Positions 31,274-41,028 of a DNA stretch of 64,000 nucleotides are shown in pieces. Position 1 is the stretch's first letter. Every line of letters starts with the position of its first letter. Under the pieces are notes generated by a model. The model was not told the origin of the DNA, did no database searches, and saw only the letters and a list, made by a program, of their open reading frames with translations. Source of the stretch: an uncultured Microbulbifer sp. (lineage in GTDB: Bacteria > Pseudomonadota > Gammaproteobacteria > Pseudomonadales > Cellvibrionaceae); NCBI RefSeq assembly GCF_913055755.1, contig NZ_CAJXKH010000002.1, positions 62,001 to 126,000 of the forward strand, read 5' to 3'. The position numbers and the translations under genes are program-made.

Positions 31274-33376
31274 ATGCTTAGCAATCGAATAGCCGCACTC
31301 CTTTCCGGCCTCTCCTTCACCCTGTTGGTCCTCGTATCCCCCGCCAGCCTGGCTGAGGTCGAGACGCTCAAGCCCCATGAAGATCAGGGTGGCACGGCCC
31401 GGGAAATCGTCAGTAAGCTGGAGATGCTCCACTACAACAAGCTCAAGGTCAGCGATGAGATGTCATCTGGCCTGTGGGATGAGTACATCGACAGCCTCGA
31501 CCCGTCAAAGAGCTATTTTCTCGCCTCCGATATCAGCGAGTTCCGCCAGTGGCGCAACAAACTCGATGACGATCTGAAGGCGGGCAACGTGGATCGTGGC
31601 TTCGAAATCTACAACCGCTACCGCCTGCGGGTGTCCGATCGCCTGAACAACATCCTCTCCCAGTTCGAAAACGGCCTGCCGAAGTTCGACTTCACCAAGG
31701 AGGAGTCACTGGAGCTGGATCGCGAAAATGCCCAGTGGCCGCAGTCCATCAGTGCCGCCGACGACCTGTGGCGCAAGCGCCTCAAGTCCAGCGTGCTCAA
31801 CCTGCGCCTGACCGGCAAGAGTGATGAAGAAATCAGCGACCTGCTGGTGCGCCGCTACAAGGGCCAACTGAAGCGACTCGGCCAGCAGAATTCCGACGAC
31901 GTGTTCGAGTTGTACATGAATTCCCTCACCCGCCTGTACGACCCGCACAGCAACTATCTGTCACCGCGCTCACTGGAAAACTTCAACATGAGCATGTCCC
32001 TGTCTCTGGAAGGGATCGGTGCGGTGCTGCAGGTGGAAGATGAATACACCAAGGTTGCCCGCCTGGTTGCCGGCGGCCCTGCTGACCGCTCCGGCAAGAT
32101 CAAGCCCAATGACAAGATCGTTGCCGTGGGTCAGGACCAGGAAGGAGAGATGGTCGACGTGGTGGGCTGGCGCCTGGACGATGTGGTCGACCTGATCCGC
32201 GGCTCGGCCGGCACCTTTGTACGCCTGGAAACCATTCCCACTGGGGGTGACGGCACCCATCGCACCGTGCTGATCAAGCGCAGCAAGGTGAAGCTGGAAG
32301 ACCAGGCGGCGAAGAAAGCCACCTTCGAGTTTTCCGATGGCGAAAAGAACTACAAGATCGGCGTGATCAACCTGCCGACCTTCTACATCGATTTCGAGGC
32401 CTACCGTCGCCGCGACCCGAACTACAAGAGCACCACCCGCGATGTGGCGCGCCTGCTGGATGAACTGCAGAAAGAAGGCGTCGATGGCGTGATCCTCGAC
32501 CTGCGTAACAACGGCGGTGGCTCCCTGCAGGAAGCAACCATGCTGACCGACCTGTTTATCGACCAGGGTCCGGTTGTGCAGATCCGCCATGCCAACGAGC
32601 AGATTTCCCGCCACAACCGCTCCCGCTCCCGGGCGATGTACCGCGGACCACTGATGGTGCTCATCAACCGCCTGTCTGCCTCCGCTTCGGAAATTTTTGC
32701 CGGCGCCATCCAGGACTACAACCGCGGTCTGGTGGTCGGCAACCAGTCCTTCGGCAAAGGCACGGTACAGACCATGGCACCGCTGAAAGAGGGCCAGCTG
32801 AAAATCACCCAGTCCAAGTTCTACCGGGTTTCCGGTGACAGTACCCAGCATGCGGGCGTCTCTCCGGACATCGCCATGCCGCAGTTGATCGACTCGGAGG
32901 AAGTGGGTGAAAGTGCCTATGACACCGCCCTGCCCTGGGATCGCATTCACGCGGTACCCCATGCGAAATACTTCAACCTGAAGGACCTGCTGCCGGACCT
33001 GTCGCGCAAGCATGAGCAGCGCACCGCCAGCGACCCGGATTTCGTGTTCCTGCGCGAGCAGTTCAAATACCAGGTCGAGCAGACCAATCGCAAGTCCGTA
33101 TCCCTGAATGAAGAAGCCCGCAATAACGAGCGCGAAGCACTCAACAGCGAACTGCTAACCATGGAAAACAAGCGCAGACAGGCCAAGGGACTCGAGCCTT
33201 ACGAGAACTTCGAGGCGATGGAAAAGAGCGAGTCTGAAGATACCGCTCCGGTGGGCGGTCCGGTGGAAATCACCCTGGAAGACGATCCAGTGCTGAATGA
33301 AGCCGGCTTTATCATGGCCGATTTTATCGGCCTCAAGGATCGCGTGACACGTGCACCACAGGTCGCGAACTTTTAA
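31274..33376 (+). CDS. prc: C-terminal processing (tail-specific) protease
   Basis: A 700-residue periplasmic protease from the ATG at 31274 (MLSNRIAALL). A signal peptide ends near ASLAEV. The N-terminal domain reads TAREIVSKLEMLHYNKLKVSDEMSSGLWDEYIDSLDPSKSYF, as in Prc. A PDZ domain is at about 235-325 (SLEGIGAVLQVEDEYTKVARLVAGGPA...). The serine-lysine dyad is in SASASEIFAG (Ser) and NQSFGKGTVQT (Lys). Prc trims cell-wall hydrolases, lipoproteins and ssrA-like tails. The C-terminus is a DUF3340-like helical part. Confidence 0.93.
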   Translation: MLSNRIAALLSGLSFTLLVLVSPASLAEVETLKPHEDQGGTAREIVSKLEMLHYNKLKVSDEMSSGLWDEYIDSLDPSKSYFLASDISEFRQWRNKLDDDLKAGNVDRGFEIYNRYRLRVSDRLNNILSQFENGLPKFDFTKEESLELDRENAQWPQSISAADDLWRKRLKSSVLNLRLTGKSDEEISDLLVRRYKGQLKRLGQQNSDDVFELYMNSLTRLYDPHSNYLSPRSLENFNMSMSLSLEGIGAVLQVEDEYTKVARLVAGGPADRSGKIKPNDKIVAVGQDQEGEMVDVVGWRLDDVVDLIRGSAGTFVRLETIPTGGDGTHRTVLIKRSKVKLEDQAAKKATFEFSDGEKNYKIGVINLPTFYIDFEAYRRRDPNYKSTTRDVARLLDELQKEGVDGVILDLRNNGGGSLQEATMLTDLFIDQGPVVQIRHANEQISRHNRSRSRAMYRGPLMVLINRLSASASEIFAGAIQDYNRGLVVGNQSFGKGTVQTMAPLKEGQLKITQSKFYRVSGDSTQHAGVSPDIAMPQLIDSEEVGESAYDTALPWDRIHAVPHAKYFNLKDLLPDLSRKHEQRTASDPDFVFLREQFKYQVEQTNRKSVSLNEEARNNEREALNSELLTMENKRRQAKGLEPYENFEAMEKSESEDTAPVGGPVEITLEDDPVLNEAGFIMADFIGLKDRVTRAPQVANF

Positions 33377-33382
33377 ATAAGC

Positions 33383-33401
33383 GGCGGCCGTTGCGGCCGC
33401 C
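33383..33401 (+). other. GC-rich hairpin between prc and xthA
   Basis: GGCGGCCG-TTG-CGGCCGCC, 8 bp stem with a three-base loop, 6 bases after the prc stop. No T-run follows, so it is not a standard terminator; it may protect the 3' end or reduce read-through. Confidence 0.5.
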
Positions 33402-33473
33402 TGACAATGCCAATACACGATGGCCCGGTATTCTCCTGAATAGCGGGCCTCGCATTTTATAACCGGGGGAAAA

Positions 33474-34289
33474 ATGAAAGTCGTATCGTTCAACGTCAAC
33501 AGTATTCGCGCACGGCTGCATCAGCTGGAAGCACTGGTAGAAACCCACGCGCCGGACATTATCGGCCTGCAGGAAACCAAAGTGACCGATGAAGAGTTCC
33601 CTGCAGATGTGGTGCGGGATCTCGGTTACGAGGTCATTTTCTTCGGACAGAAGACCCACTACGGCGTTGCCCTGCTCTCCCGCTACCCTTTCCTCAAGTC
33701 CCAGTACGGTTTCCCGGGCGATGCTGAAGACGCCCAGCGCCGCCTGGTCGCGGGTCAGTTCGACATTGGCGGCAAGGAGCCGTTGACGGTGATCAACGGC
33801 TACTTCCCCCAGGGCGAGAGCCGCGAACATCCGACCAAGTTTCCCGCTAAACAGAAGTATTACGCGGACCTGGATAATTACCTGAACAGCGAATGCAGCA
33901 AGGATGCGCCAGTACTGGTGATCGGTGACATGAACATTTCCCCGACCGACCTGGATATCGGTATCGGCGAGCCCAACCGCAAGCGCTGGCTGCGGGATGG
34001 CAAGTGCAGCTTCCTGCCGGAGGAACGCGAATGGTTGGAGAAAATCCAGAACTGGGGACTGGTGGATACCTTCCGCCAGAAGAACCCGGAAACCAACGAT
34101 ATTTTCAGCTGGTTTGACTACCGCAGCCGCGGTTTTGATCGCGAGCCCAAGCGCGGCCTGCGCATTGATCTGATTCTCGCCAGCCAGTCGCTGGCGGACA
34201 CCTGTGTGGATACCGGCGTGGATTACAGCATCCGCGGGATGGAACGGCCTTCGGACCACGCGCCGGTGTGGGCCGAGTTCAAGATCTAA
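33474..34289 (+). CDS. xthA: Exodeoxyribonuclease III (AP endonuclease)
   Basis: A 271-residue enzyme of the EEP fold. Visible are [13 protein letters not shown] (metal-site Asn), [15 protein letters not shown] (catalytic Glu), [26 protein letters not shown] (Asp/Asn site), [26 protein letters not shown] and the final [10 protein letters not shown] with the catalytic His. It repairs abasic sites and removes 3' blocks. The start is the ATG at 33474 with GGGGGAA just before. Length is normal for XthA. Confidence 0.95.
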   Translation: MKVVSFNVNSIRARLHQLEALVETHAPDIIGLQETKVTDEEFPADVVRDLGYEVIFFGQKTHYGVALLSRYPFLKSQYGFPGDAEDAQRRLVAGQFDIGGKEPLTVINGYFPQGESREHPTKFPAKQKYYADLDNYLNSECSKDAPVLVIGDMNISPTDLDIGIGEPNRKRWLRDGKCSFLPEEREWLEKIQNWGLVDTFRQKNPETNDIFSWFDYRSRGFDREPKRGLRIDLILASQSLADTCVDTGVDYSIRGMERPSDHAPVWAEFKI

Positions 34290-34350
34290 AAATTATAGTT
34301 CGGCGATAAGCTGTACTAAATGATTGATGGTCATAACAAACTGAGATCTC

Positions 34351-34478
34351 GCTGCGAAGGCGGTGATGCCGGGTACAGTCTTGCGAGACCTTCGAAAACA
34401 GGGACGTTTTCGAAGAGCCCCCAGGGATGGGTTCACGGCGTGTCTCGCAAGACTGTGCCCGGCAGCGGCGCCGCCACC
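34351..34478. repeat. Long inverted-repeat element
   Basis: Outer arms of 23 bases (34367-34389 and 34442-34464) differ at one position; they begin TGCCGGGTACAG and end CTGTGCCCGGCA. Inside them lies a second, perfect 10-bp inverted repeat, CTTCGAAAAC/GTTTTCGAAG (34390-34399, 34406-34415). The element fills the gap between xthA and the convergent S1/P1 nuclease gene. It looks like a REP/MITE-type dispersed repeat, and also could end transcription from both sides. No open frame is in it. Confidence 0.8.
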
Positions 34479-34487
34479 GGGGCCGAT

Positions 34488-35288
34488 TTACTTCCCACCC
34501 CCTGCAAAGGCACTGTTAATTATTCCCGCTAATCGCACTCCCGCCTGTTGCAGGCGCAGCGCAACCACTTCCCGATTTTTCAGGTAATAATCTTCACCCA
34601 GTGCGGCTTGCTTTGGATAGGCGTTGGCGTGGGCCAGCTGATGGGATTCCTTTGCCCACTGTTCCGGTGTTGCCTGCAGCCACTCGGTACGCTGGCTCGC
34701 AGTAATGTTTGCAGGCTGCGCGCGGGAATACTGTTGCCAGTCCGAAACAAACCCTGCGGGCAGAAATACATCCCACAGTGCATGCAGATTGGTGGTAAAA
34801 CCATAAAACTGCACTTCCACATCATTGCCACCGCGATCTTCACGCAAACCCGTATGCATTGGCTGATGGATATCTTCGACAAAATGCACAAGCAACAGTA
34901 ATGCCTCCGCACGCTGGGCATCGCTCAGGGTGGTGTCCGCCAGTTGCCGCTGGTAGGTGTTGATGGCCTCCAGAATACATCCCTGCTTTGGGCAATCCCG
35001 TTGCTTGCGATAGCCGTTCCACTGTACCGGCAGGTTGATGTAGTGCAGCGGTGCAACCCAGTCATAGCTGCTGTTACTGCGCATACGGTCGGCCCAGGTA
35101 CCCGCTTCCGCCAAGCTTGGCTCACCCTTGATTGCCAGCAGGCGCGTTACTTCCTCCCGCACTTCTGGGTTGAGGTATTGCCAGGCAATCTCACCTCCCA
35201 CGCGGTGTCCGTCAGGACCCCAGGCGTAGCTGCTTGCCGACAGAAAGCTTAAAAGAATCAGAACGGTGCTGATAACAAAGTTGCGCAT
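34488..35288 (-). CDS. S1/P1-family nuclease (zinc phospholipase C-like fold)
   Basis: A 266-residue secreted or periplasmic nuclease. The signal peptide (MRNFVISTVLILLSFLSASSYA) leaves a mature N-terminal Trp (WGPDGHRVGGEIA), the usual first zinc ligand. Further ligands are in YDWVAPLHYINLP, HFVEDIHQPMHTG and the NLHALWD segment. These enzymes cut single-stranded DNA and RNA with three zinc ions, helping take nucleotides or phosphate. It is divergent from the Oar-like receptor gene. Confidence 0.9.
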   Translation of the reverse strand: MRNFVISTVLILLSFLSASSYAWGPDGHRVGGEIAWQYLNPEVREEVTRLLAIKGEPSLAEAGTWADRMRSNSSYDWVAPLHYINLPVQWNGYRKQRDCPKQGCILEAINTYQRQLADTTLSDAQRAEALLLLVHFVEDIHQPMHTGLREDRGGNDVEVQFYGFTTNLHALWDVFLPAGFVSDWQQYSRAQPANITASQRTEWLQATPEQWAKESHQLAHANAYPKQAALGEDYYLKNREVVALRLQQAGVRLAGIINSAFAGGGK

Positions 35289-35433
35289 AGTCGCCCCCTT
35301 TCAGTTTTGATACCAGCGCACCCTACTCTCCAATTGTGACATTTCTAAAAAGGGAACACGCTGTAATCTGTTAGCGATATTACTGCAACCTCCCCTTAAC
35401 TCTCCTGAAAAACTTTGCACTAACAATGGGCGC

Positions 35434-35455
35434 GCCGAAATTCCAGCATTTCGGC
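35434..35455. other. Inverted repeat upstream of the Oar-like receptor
   Basis: GCCGAAAT-N6-ATTTCGGC, perfect 8-bp arms, 91 bases before the receptor start. It may be an operator or leader hairpin. No match to a known site was recognised. Confidence 0.5.
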
Positions 35456-35545
35456 ACAAAAGGAAAAACATAAAGCGCATTTCGGGCAAGTGGTACCACG
35501 GTGCCAAGTGCTTCTCCAGCGCTGACATACGACCAGGAGAATTCA

Positions 35546-38500
35546 ATGAAACGCTACCAGTTCTCTCGCGCGCTGCTATCTGCTGCGATCATTTCCACAC
35601 TGGGTACGGCGCCTGTTGCGCTCGCGCAGCAAACAACATCCACCATTCGCGGCATGGTTACCGCAGACGGCGAGACACCGGTCAACAATGCCACCGTGAC
35701 CATCGTGCACCAGCCTTCCAACAGCCGCAGTGTTATTCAGAGCAACGAGTCAGGCCGCTTCAACGCAAGCGGTCTTCGCGTGGGTGGCCCCTATACGATT
35801 CGCATTAACTCCCCGCAGGGAGAGGAAGTTCTCGAAGGCATTTACCTGAGCTTGGACGAGCCGCTTACACTTCCAATCAACCTGGCTGATTCGGAAATCA
35901 CCGTAAACAGTATCGAGGAAGTCATTGTCACCGGCGAGGCTCAAGTCTATTCAAACCGCGGTTCCAACGGCGTGTTCGGTGAAGAGCAGATTGCCAATGC
36001 CGCTACCTTCAACCGCGACCTGAAGGATGTGATCCGCGCTAATCCGCTGGCAGTCGTCAGCCCGGATGGCACCGAGCTCAGCATTGCCGGCACCAACCCC
36101 AAGTACAACTCACTTACCATTGACGGCGTTGGCATCAATGATACCTTCGGGCTGCAGTCCAACGGCTACCCCAACAACCGCACGCCGATCTCTCTGGATG
36201 CGGTAGAGCAGATTTCCGTATCCTATGCACCGTTCGATGCACGCAAGGGTAGATTTACCGGCGGCAATGTCAATGCGGTAACCAAATCCGGCACCAATGA
36301 ATTCCATGGCAGCGCCTATTTCGAGTCCGCGCCCTGGGCCGGCACCGCGGAAGATGACAAGCTGTCGAACGATGGCTCTGTTGCTGAATTTGATATCGAG
36401 AATGAAGAGGAAACCTACGGCGGCACGTTCAGTGGTGCCCTGATTCAGGACAAGCTGTTCTTGTTCAGTTCCTATGAGAAATGGGAAGAGGAAATCAGCT
36501 TTAATTACGACCTCAATACCCTCGCCAATCACGATGTGACCACAGCAGAAGTGTCCCGTGTGCTCGATATCATGCAGGATGTCTATGGACTTTCCGACTC
36601 GGTGGGTTCTGCTCCGGCACCGGATAGCGATGAAAAGACGCTGGTAAAACTCGACTGGAACATCAGCGACAATCACCGCGCAGATTTCACCTACAGCAGC
36701 CAGGAAACCCGCTCCGCGCGCAACTTTACCGACAGCGACAGCACCCTCAATCTGGCATCCAACCTGTGGACCATGGCCCAGGACACCACCTATTACACCT
36801 CGCACCTGTTCTCCGACTGGTCCGATGTGTTCAGCACGGAAATAAACCTCTCGTACAAGGAATATGAGCAGGCCTCCCTCACCGCGTCCGACTGGGGGGA
36901 AATCAATATCCGGACGGCCGCAGGCACCATTGTTGCCGGCGCGGACGAAAACCGGCATGCCAACGTGCTGGCGAACGAGGTGTGGAATTTCGGTGCCCAC
37001 GGTATATACAGTCATGGCGACACCCAGTTCCGTTTTGGCGCGGAAGTGGAAGACACCTGGAACTACAATCTCTACGGCCGCGATGCTTCCGGCACCTGGA
37101 CCTTCCCGGGCATCGACGAGTTCGAACAGCGGCAGATTGACAGTTTCGAATACAGTAATGCCTACACCAACGATATCCAGGATATCGCCTACGACGTCAA
37201 CGGCACCACCTACTCCCTGTACGGGGATGCGACGCTGGAACCGTTCGCCGGCTTCGAACTGGTGGCGGGCTTGCGCTATGAAATGCTGAATATCGACAGC
37301 GCGCCGAATCGCAACAGTAACTTCGAGCAGACCTATGGCTACGCCAACACCGAGAATCTGGACGGCCGTGATATCTGGCTACCCCGCGTCGGCTTCAACT
37401 GGGACCTGCGCGACGACCTGACCCTGCGAGGCGGTGTCGGGCGCTTCAGTGGTGGCATGCCGCTGGTCTGGGTGTCCAATGCCTACACCAACGACGGCAC
37501 CACCAAGGATTCGGTCTATCTGCCCGGCCTGGATCCGGCCGATGTCAATCTGAACGGAATCCCCCAGAGTGCCCTGGATGCACTGGCTCCCGGTGCTGGC
37601 AGCACCAACAATATCGACCCGGATTTCGAGCTGCCCTCAGACTGGCGTTACCAGCTCGCCGCGGACTACACCTTCGATGTTCCGGGCGTGGGTGAAGATT
37701 TCAGTTGGAATACCGAGTTGACCTACGTGGACCGGGAAAATGCCGTTTTCTGGCGCGACCTGTCCCGAGTCGATAACGGCAGGCGCACGGTGGACGGCCG
37801 CATCATCTGGGACAGTATCTATGACGGCACCGAGTTCGAGGGCAATTACGACCTGGAACTGACCAACGTGGACAACGGCGGCCGCAGTGTTATCTGGTCA
37901 ACGGCACTGGACAAGGCGTTCGACAACGGCGTGTCGGTGAACCTCTCATATACCCACCAGGACATTACCGAGGTAAACCCGGGCACCAGCTCCACCGCAG
38001 AATCCAATTACCAGTATGAGGTAGTGGAAAACCGCAACCAGCCGCTGGAAGGCACCGCCTACTACGAGATAGAGCACCGCTTCGTGCTCAACCTGAGTTT
38101 CCGCACAGAGTTTGTTTCCGGATACGCCACCAACTTTAACCTGTTCCTGGAACGCCGCTCCGGTCGTCCCTTCTCCTGGACCCTCGGCGCCTATCAGGAT
38201 GGCGACCTGGGTGACCAGACCAGTTTCGACGACTCCGACGTCTATCTGGCTTACATTCCGTCCGGTGCGGACGATGCCGCGGTGGATTTCGAAAGCGGGC
38301 TGAGTTACGCGGAAATCATGGATATTGCACAGGCCGCCGGGGTGGCCGGTTCCGCGGGTGGTTACGTCGGCAAGTACTCCGACCGCATGCCCTGGGTAAC
38401 CACCATGGACCTGGCGATTACCCAAGAAGTGCCCGGTTTCCTGCCGGAGCATCGCGGGCTGGTTTACCTCACTATCGACAATTTCGCCAACCTGCTGAAC

Positions 38501-38686
38501 GATGACTGGGGCAAGGTTTATGACATCCAGTACCCGCAGCAAATCCTGTTCGATTACGATGTCAACGAAGACGGCCAATACGTTTACTACGAGCCGTTTG
38601 GCGGGCTCAATACCGAAAATTACACCCGTTTCGAGGCGGAACAATCCACCTGGCGTGTAAAGATGGGACTGAAATACAATTTCTGA
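35546..38686 (+). CDS. Oar-like TonB-dependent receptor with carboxypeptidase-regulatory domain
   Basis: A 1046-residue outer-membrane protein from the ATG at 35546, with AGGAG nine bases upstream. The signal peptide ends APVALAQ. Residues about 30-110 form a carboxypeptidase-regulatory-like beta sandwich (IRGMVTADGETPVNNATVTIVH), then a plug (NRDLKDVIRANPLAVVSPDG ... LTIDGVGINDTFGLQSNGYP) and a 22-strand barrel ending KMGLKYNF. This is the Oar family, linked elsewhere to protein or peptide uptake and protease-related growth. A terminator follows directly. Confidence 0.9.
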   Translation: MKRYQFSRALLSAAIISTLGTAPVALAQQTTSTIRGMVTADGETPVNNATVTIVHQPSNSRSVIQSNESGRFNASGLRVGGPYTIRINSPQGEEVLEGIYLSLDEPLTLPINLADSEITVNSIEEVIVTGEAQVYSNRGSNGVFGEEQIANAATFNRDLKDVIRANPLAVVSPDGTELSIAGTNPKYNSLTIDGVGINDTFGLQSNGYPNNRTPISLDAVEQISVSYAPFDARKGRFTGGNVNAVTKSGTNEFHGSAYFESAPWAGTAEDDKLSNDGSVAEFDIENEEETYGGTFSGALIQDKLFLFSSYEKWEEEISFNYDLNTLANHDVTTAEVSRVLDIMQDVYGLSDSVGSAPAPDSDEKTLVKLDWNISDNHRADFTYSSQETRSARNFTDSDSTLNLASNLWTMAQDTTYYTSHLFSDWSDVFSTEINLSYKEYEQASLTASDWGEINIRTAAGTIVAGADENRHANVLANEVWNFGAHGIYSHGDTQFRFGAEVEDTWNYNLYGRDASGTWTFPGIDEFEQRQIDSFEYSNAYTNDIQDIAYDVNGTTYSLYGDATLEPFAGFELVAGLRYEMLNIDSAPNRNSNFEQTYGYANTENLDGRDIWLPRVGFNWDLRDDLTLRGGVGRFSGGMPLVWVSNAYTNDGTTKDSVYLPGLDPADVNLNGIPQSALDALAPGAGSTNNIDPDFELPSDWRYQLAADYTFDVPGVGEDFSWNTELTYVDRENAVFWRDLSRVDNGRRTVDGRIIWDSIYDGTEFEGNYDLELTNVDNGGRSVIWSTALDKAFDNGVSVNLSYTHQDITEVNPGTSSTAESNYQYEVVENRNQPLEGTAYYEIEHRFVLNLSFRTEFVSGYATNFNLFLERRSGRPFSWTLGAYQDGDLGDQTSFDDSDVYLAYIPSGADDAAVDFESGLSYAEIMDIAQAAGVAGSAGGYVGKYSDRMPWVTTMDLAITQEVPGFLPEHRGLVYLTIDNFANLLNDDWGKVYDIQYPQQILFDYDVNEDGQYVYYEPFGGLNTENYTRFEAEQSTWRVKMGLKYNF

Positions 38687-38715
38687 TCGCCCATCCGGCA
38701 CAATAGAAATCACAA

Positions 38716-38745
38716 TAAAAAAGGGAGCCTCGGCTCCCTTTTTTA
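38716..38745. terminator. Bidirectional terminator between the receptor and kinase genes
   Basis: AAGGGAGC-CTCG-GCTCCCTT (38721-38740), flanked by A-run and T-run on the two sides. It serves both convergent genes. Confidence 0.9.
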
Positions 38746-38767
38746 CATGGCGGCTTTCTGGAAATAC

Positions 38768-40987
38768 TCAGGCATCCCCCAGCCAGCGCTCCAGAGTTTC
38801 CGCCAGACTGTCTTTGCTCAACGGCTTAGTAAGGAAGTCATCCATCCCGGCGGCGAGGCAGCGGCCTTCAAACTGTTCTTCCGTTGTACTGGTGAGCGCC
38901 ACAATTGGCAAATGATCATCCGGTGCATGATCGCTTTCCCACAAGCGCAGTTGCTCGATGATTTCCGCACTGTGCGTCGTGTTCTGCTGGCAGTCGACCA
39001 GCACCAGATCGAAATTATTGTTCGGCAACAGACCCAGGGCGGATTCCACCGAAGGTACCACTTCAACCCGGTATCCCAGCGCCTGCAGCATTTCCTCGGT
39101 AACCCCCAGGTGCTGGCGGGACTCCTCGATCAACAGCAGCTGGCGTTTGCGGTTCACTTCACTACTGCTACTGACCACCCGCCGGCTGGTTTTTTTGGCT
39201 CCGCCGAACAACCGGGTTACCAGCGCTTCATGCAGTTCCTTGCGGGTTGCCGGGCGCGACAGGTATTGCGCATCCGGGTTCAGCGCCGCCAGCCCGGCGA
39301 ACTGGGCCTTGCTGCCATAGGCGCCAAGGCAGATCAACGGAAAGCCCGGACTCGCGCCATTGTCGCCAGAGGAATGCGCTGACAGCAGCGCGCGGATGTC
39401 ACCAATCAGGCTGGTATCGCCCATCGCCGGCACCAGCATCACCAGATGCCGTCGCTCTATGGCCTGGGCAAAGGCATCCCTGGCTTCCTCGTTGTCATCC
39501 ACCCAGGGAAAGCTGGAAACCTCCATTCCAAATGAGCGCAATACCTTGACCGTGCCCCCGACAAACAGCCCCTTCTGGTGCAGTACCACAACCTCGGTAT
39601 CCTGCAGGCGACGATCGGGTGTCAGGTAATTGCGCTGATTCGGTTCTATTTCAAATTTGATCACTGCCTGATAGCGGTTGCCATCGTCGGACGAGTGCAG
39701 CTGCAGGTAACCACCCATGGCTTCCGCCAGGCCCTTGGCAATACTGAGGCCAAGCCCGGTAGTCACCTGCGTGGTGTCCATACGGGAAAAGGCCCCGAAC
39801 AACTCCGACTCGTCCGGAAGAATTTCTCCCTGGCCGTTATCCTTGAGCTTTATTGTCAGCTGCCCTTCCCCGGTGCCGATCTGCTCGAAACTGGCCTCGC
39901 CCCACAATTCTCCGGTCTGCGCGATCACCGTGGCAGAGTCCACCAGGTTGCGGATCAGTTGCGCGGTCTTGCGGTTGTCGCCGGTTACCATAAAGGGCAG
40001 AGCATCGTCGATCAGGAAGTTGAATTCCAGACGCTGGCGATGGGCGTGCTTGGCGGCGAACATAAACGCCTTCTCGATCGTGCGGACCAGGTTGAATGGT
40101 GCCCGGCGCAACTGGATATCCTTGCGCGCCACCCGCGTGAACATGCCGACATTGTCCACCAGCTTCAGCTGCTGGTTATTTGCGTTCTTGGCCAGGCGCA
40201 CCCATTCCCGCTGACGCTCGTTCAACCGGTCTCCTTCGAGCAGGGCCAGTGCCCCCAGCGAGTCCGACAGCTGGCTACGGAATTCTTGGCCGACATTGGC
40301 GAGGAATTCATTGGTTACCTCAACCGCCGCTTCGGAGTGCTTGCGCGCCGCGGCGAGATTGCTGGCTTTCTGTTGCAGCGCCTGCATCGCAGACACCCGG
40401 TCCCAGTAGTTTTCCGATTCCTTGCGCGCCTGGTGCGCCATCAACCAGACAAAGGTGATCGTCAACGCGCCGTAAATCGCACCGAGAATATCTCCGGTCA
40501 GGAAGCCCTCTACCGCAGCCGGTATCAGGGAACAGAAAAGGAACCAGGTCAGGAAGCGATGGTAGGGGGAAAATACCGTGGCCACACTCGCGCAGAAAAC
40601 CACCGTATAGAGCCACAGAAACTGGGTAACCGGGGTAAAACCCAGCAGCAACACATGGCAAAAGAGAATCCCGCCCCACCAGGCGGCACCTAGGGTAGAG
40701 GCGAGGAAATAGCGGCGCCGCCAGCGCTTTGGACCGGTGGCGTAGATGCTATCGAAACGGAATACATAATAGCCCCGCCACATGGTTACCAGCACGAGTA
40801 CGATGCCAAGCACCATCAGCAGCTCGGGGTGTAAACTGCGCAACTCCCCCATTGCCACCGCAACCGTGAACGCCACAAGGGTCAGCAACATGCCCCGGCG
40901 GCTGTACTTGGCAATGCGGGTATCGGTATTGCGACAGACCCGGCGGTCTTTCTGTACCTTGAGTTCGGGGTGATCAAATAGCGGCAT
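38768..40987 (-). CDS. Hybrid sensor histidine kinase-like protein, H-box His missing
   Basis: A 739-residue inner-membrane protein. Six predicted helices (about 33-185) without a large periplasmic sensor are followed by a coiled coil and a kinase-like core. The H-box reads EFLANVGQEFRSQL: Q234 stands where the phospho-accepting His should be. In the ATP-binding part the N-box (QLIRNLVDSA) lacks the usual second Asn (S351), while G1 (KDNGQGE) and G2 (TGLGLSIAKGL) remain. A first receiver-like domain (about 463-595) has V519 and R578 in place of Asp and Lys. The final receiver (616-739) keeps D665 and K721. Probably it cannot autophosphorylate and acts by allostery or accepts phosphate from another kinase. 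Confidence 0.85.
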   Translation of the reverse strand: MPLFDHPELKVQKDRRVCRNTDTRIAKYSRRGMLLTLVAFTVAVAMGELRSLHPELLMVLGIVLVLVTMWRGYYVFRFDSIYATGPKRWRRRYFLASTLGAAWWGGILFCHVLLLGFTPVTQFLWLYTVVFCASVATVFSPYHRFLTWFLFCSLIPAAVEGFLTGDILGAIYGALTITFVWLMAHQARKESENYWDRVSAMQALQQKASNLAAARKHSEAAVEVTNEFLANVGQEFRSQLSDSLGALALLEGDRLNERQREWVRLAKNANNQQLKLVDNVGMFTRVARKDIQLRRAPFNLVRTIEKAFMFAAKHAHRQRLEFNFLIDDALPFMVTGDNRKTAQLIRNLVDSATVIAQTGELWGEASFEQIGTGEGQLTIKLKDNGQGEILPDESELFGAFSRMDTTQVTTGLGLSIAKGLAEAMGGYLQLHSSDDGNRYQAVIKFEIEPNQRNYLTPDRRLQDTEVVVLHQKGLFVGGTVKVLRSFGMEVSSFPWVDDNEEARDAFAQAIERRHLVMLVPAMGDTSLIGDIRALLSAHSSGDNGASPGFPLICLGAYGSKAQFAGLAALNPDAQYLSRPATRKELHEALVTRLFGGAKKTSRRVVSSSSEVNRKRQLLLIEESRQHLGVTEEMLQALGYRVEVVPSVESALGLLPNNNFDLVLVDCQQNTTHSAEIIEQLRLWESDHAPDDHLPIVALTSTTEEQFEGRCLAAGMDDFLTKPLSKDSLAETLERWLGDA

Positions 40988-41028
40988 ATAGAGTTCTTCC
41001 CGGCATCCCTGATCGGCAGCAACGCCGA

